A DNA stretch of 64,000 bases from Eubacteriaceae bacterium (GCA_902362805.1 CABIXY010000001.1:248001-312000); one strand, 5' to 3'. Counted from the first letter of the stretch, positions 50,857-60,841 are shown. Notes: generated from the sequence alone by a model not told the origin. A program made the numbers and translations.

Positions 50857-52215
50857 CTAAACGACCAGGGTGATGATTCTCAGTACAAATAGAACACTGG
50901 AAATCCACATGACAGGCGGGATCTCCTTTATTTTGCCTGTAATCAGTTTGAGGAAAACCCAGGTGAGGATTCCGAACATAATGCCGTTAGCCACTGAATA
51001 GGTGAAAGGCATCATAATCATAGCAAAGAATCCACTGACTACATCGGCGATATCGCCCTCAAAATCAATCTTCTTGACACAGTCCATCATCAAAAGGCCT
51101 ACCCAGACCAAGGCGGGAGCCGTAGCAAAAGATGGGATTGCCAGAAATACTGGTGAAAACAGCAGAGCGGCAAAGAAGAGGATGGCTGTGGTTACAGAAG
51201 TAAGACCGGTTCTTCCTCCATTGACGACACCGGCGCTGGATTCAATGTAGCTGGTTACGGTAGAGGTTCCCAGGGCGGCACCAGCAATGGTACCGCAGGC
51301 ATCAGCCAAAAGTGCACCCTTTGCCTTTGGCAGATTGCCGTCTTCGTCCAGCATGTCCCCTTTTGAAGCGATACCGATGAGGCCGCCTACCGTATCAAAG
51401 AGATCAACATACAAAAATGAAAATGTAATGACGACAAAATGGATGACGTTCCCAGCGACCCAGCTGAAATCAAAGGCCAGAAAGTTAGGTGCTGCCGGAA
51501 GGGAAAATCCCGCAGACAGATCCGGGAAAAGGGTGAATACGCCGGCTTCTGGATTCGGTACATACCAGCCAGCCGCTTCTGCCAGCATGCCCATGGCCCA
51601 GGTAGCCAGAATGCCGATTAGGATATACCCTTTGACATGGAATCGATATAATACGGCCACTAAGATCGTACCGCCGATAGCAAGCGCGAATTCCGGCGAA
51701 TCGAAGGTGCCCATGTCCACCAACGTAGAGTCGCTTTTGACGATGATTCCTGCTCCCTGCAGCCCGATAAAAGTTATAAAGAGGCCAACCCCTGCAGTAA
51801 TGGCGTATTTTAAATTTGACGGCACATCGTTGATGAGCCGCTCTCTAAAATTGCATAAGGAAAGAATGACGAATACAATCCCTTCCACAAAGACGGCCGC
51901 CAAGGCAACGCGCCAAGGGTCGGTGATACCCTCTGCGGCAAGTTCCCCACAGACGGAATAGGCAAAATAGGCGTTGAGGCCCATGCCCGATGCCAGGGCG
52001 ATAGGATAGTTTGTAAAGAAAGCCATAAACAGTGTGCTGACTGCAGCGGACACTGCTGTGGCAGTAAACACGGCAGCGCTGTCCATACCGGCGTCAGCCA
52101 GCATGGCAGGATTTACTGCCAGTATGTAGACCATGGAAACGAAGGTTGTTATCCCTGCCATGATTTCTGTCTTGACATTGGTTCCGTGCTCTTTTAATTT
52201 AAATAGTTTTTCCAA
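50857..52215 (-). CDS. NCS2-family purine permease (AzgA/PbuG-like), second copy
   Basis: A 452-residue paralogue of the permease at 48515. The first 20 residues are almost identical (MEKLFKLKEHGTNVKTEIMAG), and the GTSTVTSYIESSAGVVNGGRTGLT block near residue 303 is shared. Larger differences occur in the outer loops (for example ISAG... FPDLSAGFSL against FPSFSGASFI). It starts at TTG with AGGAGA upstream. Two such permeases probably divide guanine/hypoxanthine and adenine uptake, as PbuG and PbuO do elsewhere; which is which cannot be decided. Confidence 0.9.
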   Translation of the reverse strand: MEKLFKLKEHGTNVKTEIMAGITTFVSMVYILAVNPAMLADAGMDSAAVFTATAVSAAVSTLFMAFFTNYPIALASGMGLNAYFAYSVCGELAAEGITDPWRVALAAVFVEGIVFVILSLCNFRERLINDVPSNLKYAITAGVGLFITFIGLQGAGIIVKSDSTLVDMGTFDSPEFALAIGGTILVAVLYRFHVKGYILIGILATWAMGMLAEAAGWYVPNPEAGVFTLFPDLSAGFSLPAAPNFLAFDFSWVAGNVIHFVVITFSFLYVDLFDTVGGLIGIASKGDMLDEDGNLPKAKGALLADACGTIAGAALGTSTVTSYIESSAGVVNGGRTGLTSVTTAILFFAALLFSPVFLAIPSFATAPALVWVGLLMMDCVKKIDFEGDIADVVSGFFAMIMMPFTYSVANGIMFGILTWVFLKLITGKIKEIPPVMWISSVLFVLRIITLVV

Positions 52216-52452
52216 TTCTGATCTTCTCCTTTGCTGATACTAAATTCGCTAGACAATATTATACATAGAGATCTGGTCAAATCCTATAACCAGTTTTGGC
52301 TTTCTTGATAACTTTGTAAGAATTTTATTGATATACTGCGATAAAGTGAAGAAATAACGAACAAAGTAGTGAAACGATTCGATAAAAGTTCAGAAAAAAG
52401 ACTTCCGCCGCACCAGGTGTATAAGCCCAGTTAGGCGAAAGCCATGAAGTAG

Positions 52453-53634
52453 TTAAAAATCTATCTTTCTTCCATAGTAAACGCATTCCAACAGTTTTTC
52501 CATCTTTTCATCGTCGATGGCTCTTGGATTGGAACCTGTGCAGGCATCAGATACGGCATTGGCAGCGATGGCTTTTTTCTTATTGAGGAACTCATCCTCT
52601 TCAATACCGACCTCTTTCAGCGTATGTGGGATTTCCATTGCTTCATTGAGGCTGATGATCAGATGACAGAGCCTCTGGATTTTTTCCTCTCTTTTATCCC
52701 CTTCAATTTTTAGATAGTCGGCGATTTCCTCGTATCTCTTTGCAGCGGATAGCTCTTCTGCGTTGTAAGTGATTACATACGGCAGATACATAGCATTGGC
52801 AAGACCGTGGACTACATGGCCTGTGTGAAAAGCCGCTCCCGTTTTGTGGGCCATGGAGTGGACGATACCAAGCAGTGCATTGGAAAAGGCCATACCAGCT
52901 AAGCACTGGGCATAATGCATCTGTTCTCTGGCGCATTTATCTCCGTTGTAGGACTTAATCAAGTTATCCTTGACCATTTCTATGGCGCGCAGTGCCAGCG
53001 GATCTGTAAAGGCATTGGCGGCTGTGGATACGTAAGCTTCAACGGCGTGGGTAAAGGCATCCATTCCGGTGCAGGCGACCAGCGACGGCGGCATGGTTTC
53101 TGCCAGATCAGGATCTACGATGGCAACGTCCGGTGTCAGATTATAATCTGCCAGAGGATATTTGATTCCACTGTCGTAATCCGTGATGACAGAAAAAGCT
53201 GTGACCTCTGTAGCTGTGCCGGAAGTAGAGGGAACCGCACAGAACTTCGCTTTTTTGCGAAGGGTAGGCAGGGCGAAGGGTTTAGCTGCCTCTTCAAAGC
53301 TGAGATCTGGATATTCGTAGAAAATCCACATCGCCTTTGCAGCATCAATTGGAGAGCCGCCGCCGATGGCAACAATCCAATCCGGCTTGAATTTCCTCAT
53401 ATCCTCTGCACCTTTTTTCACTGTTTCAATGGACGGATCGGGTTCAACTCCGGCAAAGACCTTTAACTCCATACCGGCTTCTTTCAAATATTCTTCTGTT
53501 TTCCCTAAGAAACCAAAACGCTGCATGGAGCCTCCGCCAGTGACGATAAATGCTTTCTTGCCCTGCAGATCTTTTAAATGGGACAGAGATCCTCTTCCAA
53601 AATAAATATCTCTGGGTAATGTAAATTGTGACAT
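52453..53634 (-). CDS. Iron-containing alcohol dehydrogenase
   Basis: A 393-residue group III alcohol dehydrogenase. The N-terminal NAD(P)-binding half has GGGSMQR near residue 41 and GGGSPIDAAKAMW near 97. The C-terminal iron-binding half has GMDAFTHAVEAYVS near 196 with metal ligands and SMAHKTGAAFHTGHVVHG near 260. It is close to butanol/1,3-propanediol dehydrogenases in layout and would reduce an aldehyde to an alcohol with NAD(P)H. The ATG at 53634 follows AAAGGGGAG. It stands as a single gene. Confidence 0.9.
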   Translation of the reverse strand: MSQFTLPRDIYFGRGSLSHLKDLQGKKAFIVTGGGSMQRFGFLGKTEEYLKEAGMELKVFAGVEPDPSIETVKKGAEDMRKFKPDWIVAIGGGSPIDAAKAMWIFYEYPDLSFEEAAKPFALPTLRKKAKFCAVPSTSGTATEVTAFSVITDYDSGIKYPLADYNLTPDVAIVDPDLAETMPPSLVACTGMDAFTHAVEAYVSTAANAFTDPLALRAIEMVKDNLIKSYNGDKCAREQMHYAQCLAGMAFSNALLGIVHSMAHKTGAAFHTGHVVHGLANAMYLPYVITYNAEELSAAKRYEEIADYLKIEGDKREEKIQRLCHLIISLNEAMEIPHTLKEVGIEEDEFLNKKKAIAANAVSDACTGSNPRAIDDEKMEKLLECVYYGRKIDF

Positions 53635-53741
53635 ATGTCTCCCCTTTCTAATTAGCAATTATTTTTCGTTAGTATGTCCTGAGAAGGGATGTTTTACTCG
53701 AAATACTTGGACGCGAAAAGAAATGACATCACTTTTACCAT

Positions 53742-54123
53742 ATGATAAATAAAAATTGCAGTTGTTTTTACAGTTGCCTTATTGGCAGCGGCGATGAGTG
53801 CATGTTCAACCCATTCGAGCAAATCGTATACTTTTAAGGTTGAGACTGGCGACAACATCAAAATCGAAATGGATACGTCTGGCGACTATTCCTTTGCCTA
53901 GGAAGAAGGAGAAGATAAGATTCTGCAGGGTATGTTTATGACCAAAGAAGGTTATGATCAGTATCAAACTTTAAGGGATTTGAAAGAAGTAAAGATTCTA
54001 GATGACGGGGAAAAAGACGGAAATACAGACTTCTTCTATGAGTATGAGGGAGAGGCCGGAACGGAAACCAATTTTGTTCTCTGGATCAAAGATTCCAGGG
54101 CATGCTCATCATATGAAAGATAA
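53742..54123 (+). pseudogene. Broken lipoprotein gene (frameshift and in-frame TAG)
   Basis: A lipoprotein signal is clear: a hydrophobic stretch AVVFTVALLAAAM then SACS, with the lipobox cysteine near 53807. It continues as YTFKVETGDNIKIEMDTSGDYSFA, then a TAG stop at about 53898, and then in the same frame a plausible tail (EEGEDKILQGMF ... WIKDSRACSS) to 54123. The likely start ATG (53742) is in another frame, separated by an A-rich run. One frameshift plus one nonsense change are needed to restore about 125 residues. Function unknown. Confidence 0.65.
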
Positions 54124-54145
54124 AAACAAATGTAAGTATCCTAAA

Positions 54146-54183
54146 AAATGCCCTTGCAGGAGGTAATTCCCGCAGGGCATTTT
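54146..54183. terminator. Bidirectional terminator
   Basis: AAATGCCCTTGC pairs with GC-AGGGCATTT across a 14-base loop, followed by Ts. It lies between the lipoprotein pseudogene and the convergent alr gene. Confidence 0.75.
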
Positions 54184-54196
54184 GCTTTGCTCACTT

Positions 54197-55336
54197 TTAC
54201 TTTACATAGACCTTGGGCAGTCTCTGACCAAAGGCACATACGATCTCGTAGTTGATGGTACCTGTAGCTTCTGCGATGTCGTCGGCCAGGATGGTGTTGA
54301 CACCATCAGAACCCATGACGATGACCTCATCTCCGACCTTTACGTTCGGCACATTTGAAACATCAATCATGCACTGATCCATACAGATGTTGCCGGCAAT
54401 CGGGCAGACCACGCCATTTACTATGACTTTTGCCTTTGCGGAATATGGACGAGGATAACCGTCGGCATAACCAAGGGCAATGGTAGCGATTCTGGCAGGT
54501 TTTTCAGATATGTATTTTCTACCGTAGCCTACGGAGAAGTTTTCTGGTACATCTTTCAGATGAATAATGTTTGCCTTGACAGACATAACCGGCTTGATGG
54601 AAAGCTGTTTTTTGTCGACTTCGTTTGAAGGATAACATCCGTAGAGAATGATTCCCGGACGAACTGCATCGAAGTAGATACTAGGCAGTTCCATGATAGA
54701 AGCGCTGTTGGCAAGGGTTCTCATCGGAATATGAATACCTGCCTTTGTCAGAGCCTCGTAGAAAGCATTGTACTTGGCTTCCTGCTCGTGAGAATAAGTC
54801 TTATCGGCAGCGTCAGCAGTGGACATATGGGAGAACATACCTTTAATTTTGAAATTTGGCAGCGCTGCAATTTTCTTGATATCTTCGACGGAGGTTTCGA
54901 TTTCATCCGCCAGATAGCCGATTCTGCCCATTCCGGTGTCGACTGCAACCAGACCGAAAACAGTTTTGCCGGCCTTTGCAGCAGCATCACTGATTGCTTT
55001 TGCATTGGTAGAATCGCATACGACTGGTGTGATGTCGTACTCTGCAATCACGTCGGCATACATGTCCGGCGTAAGACCCAGCATGATGATTTCTTCTTTT
55101 GCACCAGCATTTCTCAGGGTGATGACCTCTTGGAGGGTTGCAACAGCAAATGTCTTCACTCCGTTTTCTCTGAGCACATTTGCACACATGACACTGCCGT
55201 GGCCGTAGCCGTCAGCTTTGATAACGCCGATAATTTGCTTATCCGCGCCAACCTTTTCCTTGATACTTTTGATGTTGTAGTCCAGATTGCTTAAATTAAT
55301 TTCTGCCCAAACGGGTCTGATTGCTTCTTTATACAT
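54197..55336 (-). CDS. alr: Alanine racemase
   Basis: A 379-residue fold-type-III PLP enzyme of normal length. The Schiff-base lysine is K40 in GVIKADGYGHG. The second catalytic base, a tyrosine, lies in SVGYGRKYISEKPARIATIALGYADGYPR (about residues 256-284). GNICMDQCMIDVS near 300 is the C-terminal signature. It interconverts L- and D-alanine for peptidoglycan. I chose the ATG at 55336; longer frames run toward purA and lack a site. It is in the same orientation as purA, which ends 28 bases upstream, so the genes may be co-transcribed. Confidence 0.92.
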   Translation of the reverse strand: MYKEAIRPVWAEINLSNLDYNIKSIKEKVGADKQIIGVIKADGYGHGSVMCANVLRENGVKTFAVATLQEVITLRNAGAKEEIIMLGLTPDMYADVIAEYDITPVVCDSTNAKAISDAAAKAGKTVFGLVAVDTGMGRIGYLADEIETSVEDIKKIAALPNFKIKGMFSHMSTADAADKTYSHEQEAKYNAFYEALTKAGIHIPMRTLANSASIMELPSIYFDAVRPGIILYGCYPSNEVDKKQLSIKPVMSVKANIIHLKDVPENFSVGYGRKYISEKPARIATIALGYADGYPRPYSAKAKVIVNGVVCPIAGNICMDQCMIDVSNVPNVKVGDEVIVMGSDGVNTILADDIAEATGTINYEIVCAFGQRLPKVYVK

Positions 55337-55364
55337 GGCTGTACAATACCTTCTTTCTTTAAAA

Positions 55365-56654
55365 TTATATGAATGGTTCGCGTCTGATGATATCTTCTCT
55401 TCCCGGACCATTGGATACTAGGGTGATTGGAAAACCGATCTGTCTTTCTATTTCGTTTACGTACTCCTGACATTCCTGCGGAAGCTCTTCCCATTTCCGG
55501 ATGCCGCTGACATCACTTTTCCAGCCGGGCAGTTTTTTCAGAATCGGCTTTGCCTGGTAGAGGTAGGTAGTGTTAGGAAAATCCTGGTGTTCTTTCCCAT
55601 TGATTTCATATCCAACACAAATGGGAATTTCATCCAGATAACCCAGGGGATCGATGACTGTCAAAGCCACTTCTGTGGTGCCCTGCATTTTGCAGCCGTA
55701 TCTGGTTGCCACGGCATCGAACCAGCCTACACGGCGAGGTCTGCCTGTGGTTGCACCAAATTCTCCGCCGTCTCCTCCACGGCGTCTCAGCTCATCTGCG
55801 TCCTCTCCGAAAATTTCGCTGACAAAAGCGCCAGCGCCGACGGCAGAAGAATATGCCTTGACTACTGTAGTGACTTCTTTGATTTCGTATGGCGGGATGC
55901 CTGCTCCCACTGCGCCGAAAGCAGCGAGTGTAGATGAGGAGGTCACCATAGGATAGATGCCGTGATCAGTATCTTTCAGTGCGCCTAGCTGACCTTCCAG
56001 CAGAATATTCCTGCCGTCTTTGATGGCTTCCTGCAAGAAAACGCCAGTATTTTCTACATAAGGTTTGATCATCTCTTTATATTCCATCATGGCATGATAG
56101 AGATCATCTACCTTGAGAGCGGGCTTATGATAGAGATTTTCTATCACGACATTTTTTAGTGTGCAAACGTTTTCCAATTTTTCGCGCAATACAGCTTCTG
56201 GCATGAACAACTCGTTGACTTGAAATCCGATTTTTGCATACTTATCTGCATAACACGGTGCGATTCCGCTTTTGGTCGAGCCGAAGGACTTTCCTGCTAA
56301 ACGCTCTTCTTCATATTCGTCTAACAGAATGTGGTACGGCATGACAATGTGTGCTCTGTCAGAAACCAGCACTTTCGGCGCTGGTACGCCGCCTTCCACT
56401 AGAGATTTGACCTCCTTGATCAGGAAGGGAATGTTTAGGGCTACACCATTTCCCAGCACGCTGGTAGTGTGTTCATAAAACACGCCGGAAGGCAGCATGT
56501 GCAGAGCAAATTTGCCGTAGTCGTTTTTGATGGTATGACCTGCATTGCTGCCACCCTGAAATCTGACGATGATGTCAGAATGCTCAGCCAGTGTATCTGT
56601 GATTTTGCCTTTTCCTTCGTCGCCCCAGTTGGCGCCTACAATTGCTTTGATCAT
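55365..56654 (-). CDS. purA: Adenylosuccinate synthetase
   Basis: A 429-residue enzyme with the GTP-binding GANWGDEGKGKITD near residue 7, GGSNAGHT near 35, the GTTKSGIAP-equivalent FGSTKSGIAPCYADK near 123 and the TGRPRRVGW loop near 300. It makes adenylosuccinate from IMP, aspartate and GTP in AMP synthesis. The purB gene lies upstream on the same strand, separated by 144 bases that contain repeat element copy A. AGGAGG-like sequence precedes the ATG. Confidence 0.95.
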   Translation of the reverse strand: MIKAIVGANWGDEGKGKITDTLAEHSDIIVRFQGGSNAGHTIKNDYGKFALHMLPSGVFYEHTTSVLGNGVALNIPFLIKEVKSLVEGGVPAPKVLVSDRAHIVMPYHILLDEYEEERLAGKSFGSTKSGIAPCYADKYAKIGFQVNELFMPEAVLREKLENVCTLKNVVIENLYHKPALKVDDLYHAMMEYKEMIKPYVENTGVFLQEAIKDGRNILLEGQLGALKDTDHGIYPMVTSSSTLAAFGAVGAGIPPYEIKEVTTVVKAYSSAVGAGAFVSEIFGEDADELRRRGGDGGEFGATTGRPRRVGWFDAVATRYGCKMQGTTEVALTVIDPLGYLDEIPICVGYEINGKEHQDFPNTTYLYQAKPILKKLPGWKSDVSGIRKWEELPQECQEYVNEIERQIGFPITLVSNGPGREDIIRREPFI

Positions 56655-56723
56655 TTTGTTACCTCCTATTCGTTACCGTATAACTATTCTGCTTGTCTTG
56701 GCGCTTGATTATACGACAAACTC

Positions 56724-56800
56724 CAAGCCTGCCAAAGGCTGGGGAGCTTCAGCATAAATTCTGCCAAGCAAATCGCCTGCGGCTCTTTGGGCAGAATGTT
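56724..56800. repeat. Dispersed hairpin element, copy A
   Basis: Arms ATTCTGCC (56758-56765) and GGCAGAAT (56790-56797) flank AAGCAAATCGCCTGCGGCTC-type loop sequence. In copies B and C the arms are ATTCTGTC and GACAGAAT, so both sides changed together. The first hairpin is partly degraded here. The element abuts the purB stop codon and lies in the purB-purA gap. Confidence 0.7.
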
Positions 56801-58232
56801 ATACATTGATCTCAGCGGAGAGACCCAATTGCCCCTCGTTCGCTGATAGAATAGGCTTTATGACCCCGTTAAGAAACTCAGTTGTCTGTTCTATTGATCT
56901 TCCAACATAATTTTCTGGCTTCAAAACCTTCTGTAAAGCCTCCTTTGTTATATGAAAGGCCGGATCAGCAGCAATACGATCCAGCAGATCGTTTGGCTTA
57001 CCCTGCTCTTTCACGACTTTGCCCGCATCCATGGAGTGCAGGCGGATGCGTTCGTGAAGTTCCTGTCTGTCGCCCCCCATTTTGACGGCATCCATCATGA
57101 TATTCTCTGTCGCCATAAACGGCAGTTCTGCCATCAGATGGGCTTCGATGACCTTTGGATAGACGACTAAGCCGTCTGCAACGTTGATATATAGTTCTAG
57201 AATGCCGTCGGCAGCCAGGAAGGCTTCGCTGACGGAAATTCTCTTGTTTGCTGAATCGTCCAGGGTTCTTTCAAACCACTGGGTCGCTGCGGTAATCTGT
57301 GGATTCATGGCATCGCTCATCACATAATTTGCCAGGGAAGCCATGCGTTCAGAACGCATCGGGTTTCTCTTGTACGCCATGGCGGAGGAACCAATCTGAT
57401 GCTTTTCAAAAGGTTCTTCTACTTCCTTCATGTGCTGTAACAGTCTGATGTCGTTGGAAAACTTGTGGGCTGATTGGGCGATGCCTGCCAGCACGTTCAG
57501 CACTCTGCTGTCCACCTTCCGGCTGTAGGTCTGTCCGGATACGGGATAGCAGCCTTCAAACCCCATCTTTTCTGCAATTTTCTGATCTAGAATGCGGCAC
57601 TTTTCGTGATCGCCTTCGAAGAGTTCTAAGAAGGACGCCTGGGTGCCGGTAGTGCCCTTTGAGCCCAGCAGTCTCAGAGACTGGAGGACATAGTCCAGAT
57701 CTTCTAAGTCCATGACCAGGTCATGAAGCCACAAGGTAGCTCTTTTCCCCACGGTAGTGGGCTGTGCAGCCTGATAATGGGTGTATGCCAATGTAGGCAG
57801 TTCCTTGTATTCTTCTGCAAATTTGGACAAGGAAGCGATGGTGTTGATCAGCTTTTTTCTGATTAGGCGCAAGGCTTCGCTCATGATGATGATATCGGTA
57901 TTATCGCCGACGTAGCAGGAAGTGGCTCCAAGATGGATGATGCCTTTTGCATCGGGGCATTGCTGGCCATAGGCGTAGACGTGGCTCATGACGTCGTGTC
58001 TGACTTCTTTTTCTCTCGCTTTTGCCACATCGTAGTTGATGTCGTCCTGGTGCTGCTTCAGTTGCTCGATCTGCGCCTCTGTGATGGAAAGTCCTAATTC
58101 TTTTTCGGACTCGGCAAGGGCGATCCAAAGCCGTCTCCAGGTTCTGAACTTCATATCAGGAGAAAAGAGAAACTGCATCTCCTTACTCGGGTATCTTTCT
58201 GAAAGGGGACTGGTGTAGTTGTCCGTTGTCAT
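56799..58232 (-). CDS. purB: Adenylosuccinate lyase
   Basis: A 477-residue member of the fumarase/aspartase superfamily. Landmarks are the start block TSPLSERYPSKEMQFLFS, HDVMSHVYAYG near residue 79, the catalytic loop IGSSAMAYKRNPMRSER near 282 and TLDDSANKRIS near 330. It acts twice in purine synthesis, releasing fumarate from SAICAR and from adenylosuccinate. The closing AEINV looks normal, so the adjacent repeat element touches only the stop codon. The gene lies upstream of purA in the same direction. Confidence 0.94.
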   Translation of the reverse strand: MTTDNYTSPLSERYPSKEMQFLFSPDMKFRTWRRLWIALAESEKELGLSITEAQIEQLKQHQDDINYDVAKAREKEVRHDVMSHVYAYGQQCPDAKGIIHLGATSCYVGDNTDIIIMSEALRLIRKKLINTIASLSKFAEEYKELPTLAYTHYQAAQPTTVGKRATLWLHDLVMDLEDLDYVLQSLRLLGSKGTTGTQASFLELFEGDHEKCRILDQKIAEKMGFEGCYPVSGQTYSRKVDSRVLNVLAGIAQSAHKFSNDIRLLQHMKEVEEPFEKHQIGSSAMAYKRNPMRSERMASLANYVMSDAMNPQITAATQWFERTLDDSANKRISVSEAFLAADGILELYINVADGLVVYPKVIEAHLMAELPFMATENIMMDAVKMGGDRQELHERIRLHSMDAGKVVKEQGKPNDLLDRIAADPAFHITKEALQKVLKPENYVGRSIEQTTEFLNGVIKPILSANEGQLGLSAEINV

Positions 58233-58386
58233 ATGGAACCTCCTTGAAATATATGTAAATGTCCCAAAAGAGACTTTAAATTCATGAAAAAATCAACATA
58301 ATATTATAGCATTTTGTATGCAAAATATCAAGGGCAGAGGCCAATAGGAGCATAACATAAGTCGTAAAAAATAAAAAGGAGAAGAG

Positions 58387-59259
58387 ATGAAAAGGAAATT
58401 ATTTATAACAGGGGTCATTTTCGCAGTTCTATTTGTTTTTTTATGTCTGCCGCTATCCCGTTATCCAATCAGTCTGGCGGTGATGAAGATTTATAGCGGC
58501 CTTCACGAAAGAGACAGTCTGATGGAGAAAAAAGGCATCTCTTTGGAAATCCCCGGCGGCGGAACAACAGAAGAGAAAGATTGGTATCCATTTGTCATGA
58601 CCTTTAACGACAGCGCAGGGTTCCGCCAATTTATTAGGGAAAAGGATGGAGAACTGCCCTACGAAATGGAAAACCCGTTGGAACTGACCATTCTCTATAA
58701 CTTTCCGGCTTTTGACATTCTCAAAGGATGCAGCGATCTCTATAATCCCCAGTCACCATACTACAATAGTTTTTATGGCGCTTACTTGGTTTCGGGTCGT
58801 ACCGCAGAGGGCGGACCTTATGGATTCTCTGCTGATGGCAGTCTAGACCTTGAAGCCACTTCACAGGTTCCACAGTTTGACTTTCAAAGGCTAGTGCTGA
58901 CTCACTTGGGGATTCGGTCGAGGCAGCAGATCTTCGATTGGAAAATGCAATCAGTTCGTAAAAATGTGGATTATGGGGGCAGCAGTGGCTGGACCAGAGT
59001 GGATGCAAGCCTTATTACTAATGGAGTCATCCATCGCCCTGAGGGTTTCCAAAGATCTTATTTGCAGTATGGCAGTTGTGCTTATGTACCGAAAGACTAT
59101 GGGATGGACTCCTTTGCCCCCGTCAGTATGAGAGGAAGGCTTTACGGAAAATATTTTGCAGACTGGGATACCAGCATTTTCTTTTATATCATGGCCGCCG
59201 ATGAGGATGTTCTGGAAAGCTGCGACGCAAAGATATTGTCGAAAAGTGTATTAAAATAA
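58387..59259 (+). CDS. Exported or membrane-anchored protein, unknown function
   Basis: A 290-residue protein I do not recognise. The N-terminal KRKLF and hydrophobic stretch (about residues 6-24) form a signal anchor without a lipobox. The outer part is soluble, with many aromatic residues, DWYPFVMTFN near 65, GRTAEGGPYGFSADGSLDLE near 136, and GRLYGKYFADWDTSIFFYIMAA near 249. A ribosome site (AAAAAGGAGAAG) precedes the ATG. It is a single gene between purB and the antiporter, with no operon partner to suggest a role. Confidence 0.72.
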   Translation: MKRKLFITGVIFAVLFVFLCLPLSRYPISLAVMKIYSGLHERDSLMEKKGISLEIPGGGTTEEKDWYPFVMTFNDSAGFRQFIREKDGELPYEMENPLELTILYNFPAFDILKGCSDLYNPQSPYYNSFYGAYLVSGRTAEGGPYGFSADGSLDLEATSQVPQFDFQRLVLTHLGIRSRQQIFDWKMQSVRKNVDYGGSSGWTRVDASLITNGVIHRPEGFQRSYLQYGSCAYVPKDYGMDSFAPVSMRGRLYGKYFADWDTSIFFYIMAADEDVLESCDAKILSKSVLK

Positions 59260-59380
59260 GACGCTGCCTGACAGTTTGTTGTTACCACTCTACACATAAG
59301 CCAGCATTGTCTTTATATGAAAATGATCATACAAACTAAAAGTAACGTTATTTATTATAACTGTTTGATGCAGGATTTAT

Positions 59381-60820
59381 TTATAAAATAAATCCTGCAA
59401 TCACATAGCATACCAGGGAAATCCCACACCAGATCAGGCCATATGGCATGACCGTCTTAATGTGGTCGTGCACGTCACAGCCGACGATACCGCAGGTCAT
59501 GTAAGTCGTATCGGATATTGGCGATATGTGATCGCCGAAGAAAGCAGCACCCCAAACGGCGGCAATGCAGAGGGGCAGATTTGCACCTGCGGCGATGGAC
59601 CATGGAATAGCGATGGGCATCATGGTAGATACATTTCCCATGGCTGAACCAGTAGCAAAACCGATCAAGCTGGTGATGAAGAATAAGATGGCAGGCAATA
59701 AAGACGGCGACATGATACTGGAAAACAAATTTGCCAGATATGTTCCTGTACCCAGGTCAGAAATCACATCTCCCAGCACGACAGCGGCGATGAGAATGAT
59801 TAAAATCTGCATGGATTCACCCATGCCATTGATAAAGATATCGATGACTTCATTGAATTTGAACTTCTTTGACGCCATGTTCATGATGATGCAGATCAAA
59901 GATGATAAAACCATGGCGCAGAAAATGCCGCCGATGGCATCACCGTTGAGCATATTGCCGCCGCCGCTGTAGAACATATAGCCGATGGCAATGACAATAG
60001 AGGCGATTGCCGGTACAAATACGAAAGCGGCGCTGGTGCTTTTTTCAACTTCTTCTTCGGCCTGTTCTGCCAATTCGATGATTTCTTCAGGCAATTCCTC
60101 CAAGATTGTATTTCCGTGATTAGGATTATCCAAAAGTCCAAATTTTTCTGCTCGTGCTTCGGCTTTTTTTAAACCGCCAAAATCTTTTCCCAGCAAAATG
60201 AGCACTAGAGAAGAAAATACCGCTAGAATACAGTAAAAATTCAGTGCGGATACCTGCAGCATGACCTTGGAAGGGTTAGCGATTTCTGCCGCTGTAATCA
60301 AGCCAAAGAGGATGCCGCCCCACTGTCCGAGGGGTATCAGTCCGCAGACGGGCGGACCGGTAACTTTGATGATAAATGCCTGTTTTTCATGAGAAACCTT
60401 TAATCTGTCGTTGAGGGGCTTCATGACAACACCAGTCAAGATGACGCTGAGGGTGGTATTGGTGTATAAAATCAGTCCGATTAACCAGGTCAGAAAACAG
60501 GAGCCCTTTTTCCCTTTGATGATTCTGTGTTTTTCTGTGAGAAATTCCACGAGGCCGCGGCCGCCGCCTGACTTTTCAATCAGACGAGACATGCCAAAAG
60601 CTAAGGCGATGCTGATAATGACAATAACCGCCCAGCGATCTGAAAATGCGGCGATGATGCCGTTCAGTATTTGATCGAGTACCACCATCGGCTCTAAACC
60701 GTAGAGAATCATATAACCGATGATGACTGCAGCAAAAAGTGCCACAATTGCATTTTTTACTATAAATGCCAGCAAAATAGCCACGACTGGCGGTAAAACT
60801 GCTAAAATTCCATAATCCAT
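59381..60820 (-). CDS. Na+/H+ antiporter, NhaC family (second, amino-acid-linked)
   Basis: A 479-residue NhaC-type membrane protein with about 12 hydrophobic segments. GLILYTNTTLSVILTGVVMKPLNDRL near residue 116 and the DHISPISDTTYMTCG block near 430 are NhaC landmarks. A long charged loop (about 220-255) contains many Glu residues. The gene lies 21 bases after the Asp/Glu-racemase-like gene and is probably co-transcribed. Members beside amino-acid enzymes may move organic or amino acids rather than only Na+/H+; here that is inference. It shows little direct similarity to the NhaC at 1956. Confidence 0.84.
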   Translation of the reverse strand: MDYGILAVLPPVVAILLAFIVKNAIVALFAAVIIGYMILYGLEPMVVLDQILNGIIAAFSDRWAVIVIISIALAFGMSRLIEKSGGGRGLVEFLTEKHRIIKGKKGSCFLTWLIGLILYTNTTLSVILTGVVMKPLNDRLKVSHEKQAFIIKVTGPPVCGLIPLGQWGGILFGLITAAEIANPSKVMLQVSALNFYCILAVFSSLVLILLGKDFGGLKKAEARAEKFGLLDNPNHGNTILEELPEEIIELAEQAEEEVEKSTSAAFVFVPAIASIVIAIGYMFYSGGGNMLNGDAIGGIFCAMVLSSLICIIMNMASKKFKFNEVIDIFINGMGESMQILIILIAAVVLGDVISDLGTGTYLANLFSSIMSPSLLPAILFFITSLIGFATGSAMGNVSTMMPIAIPWSIAAGANLPLCIAAVWGAAFFGDHISPISDTTYMTCGIVGCDVHDHIKTVMPYGLIWCGISLVCYVIAGFIL

Positions 60821-60841
60821 AATCCTCTCCTCTCAGTTCTG

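Noticed and set aside
53880..53910. TAG read as pyrrolysine or selenocysteine-like recoding in the lipoprotein gene
   Set aside because: No pyl genes or recoding element are visible, the start is also frameshifted, and other genes here use TAG as a stop.
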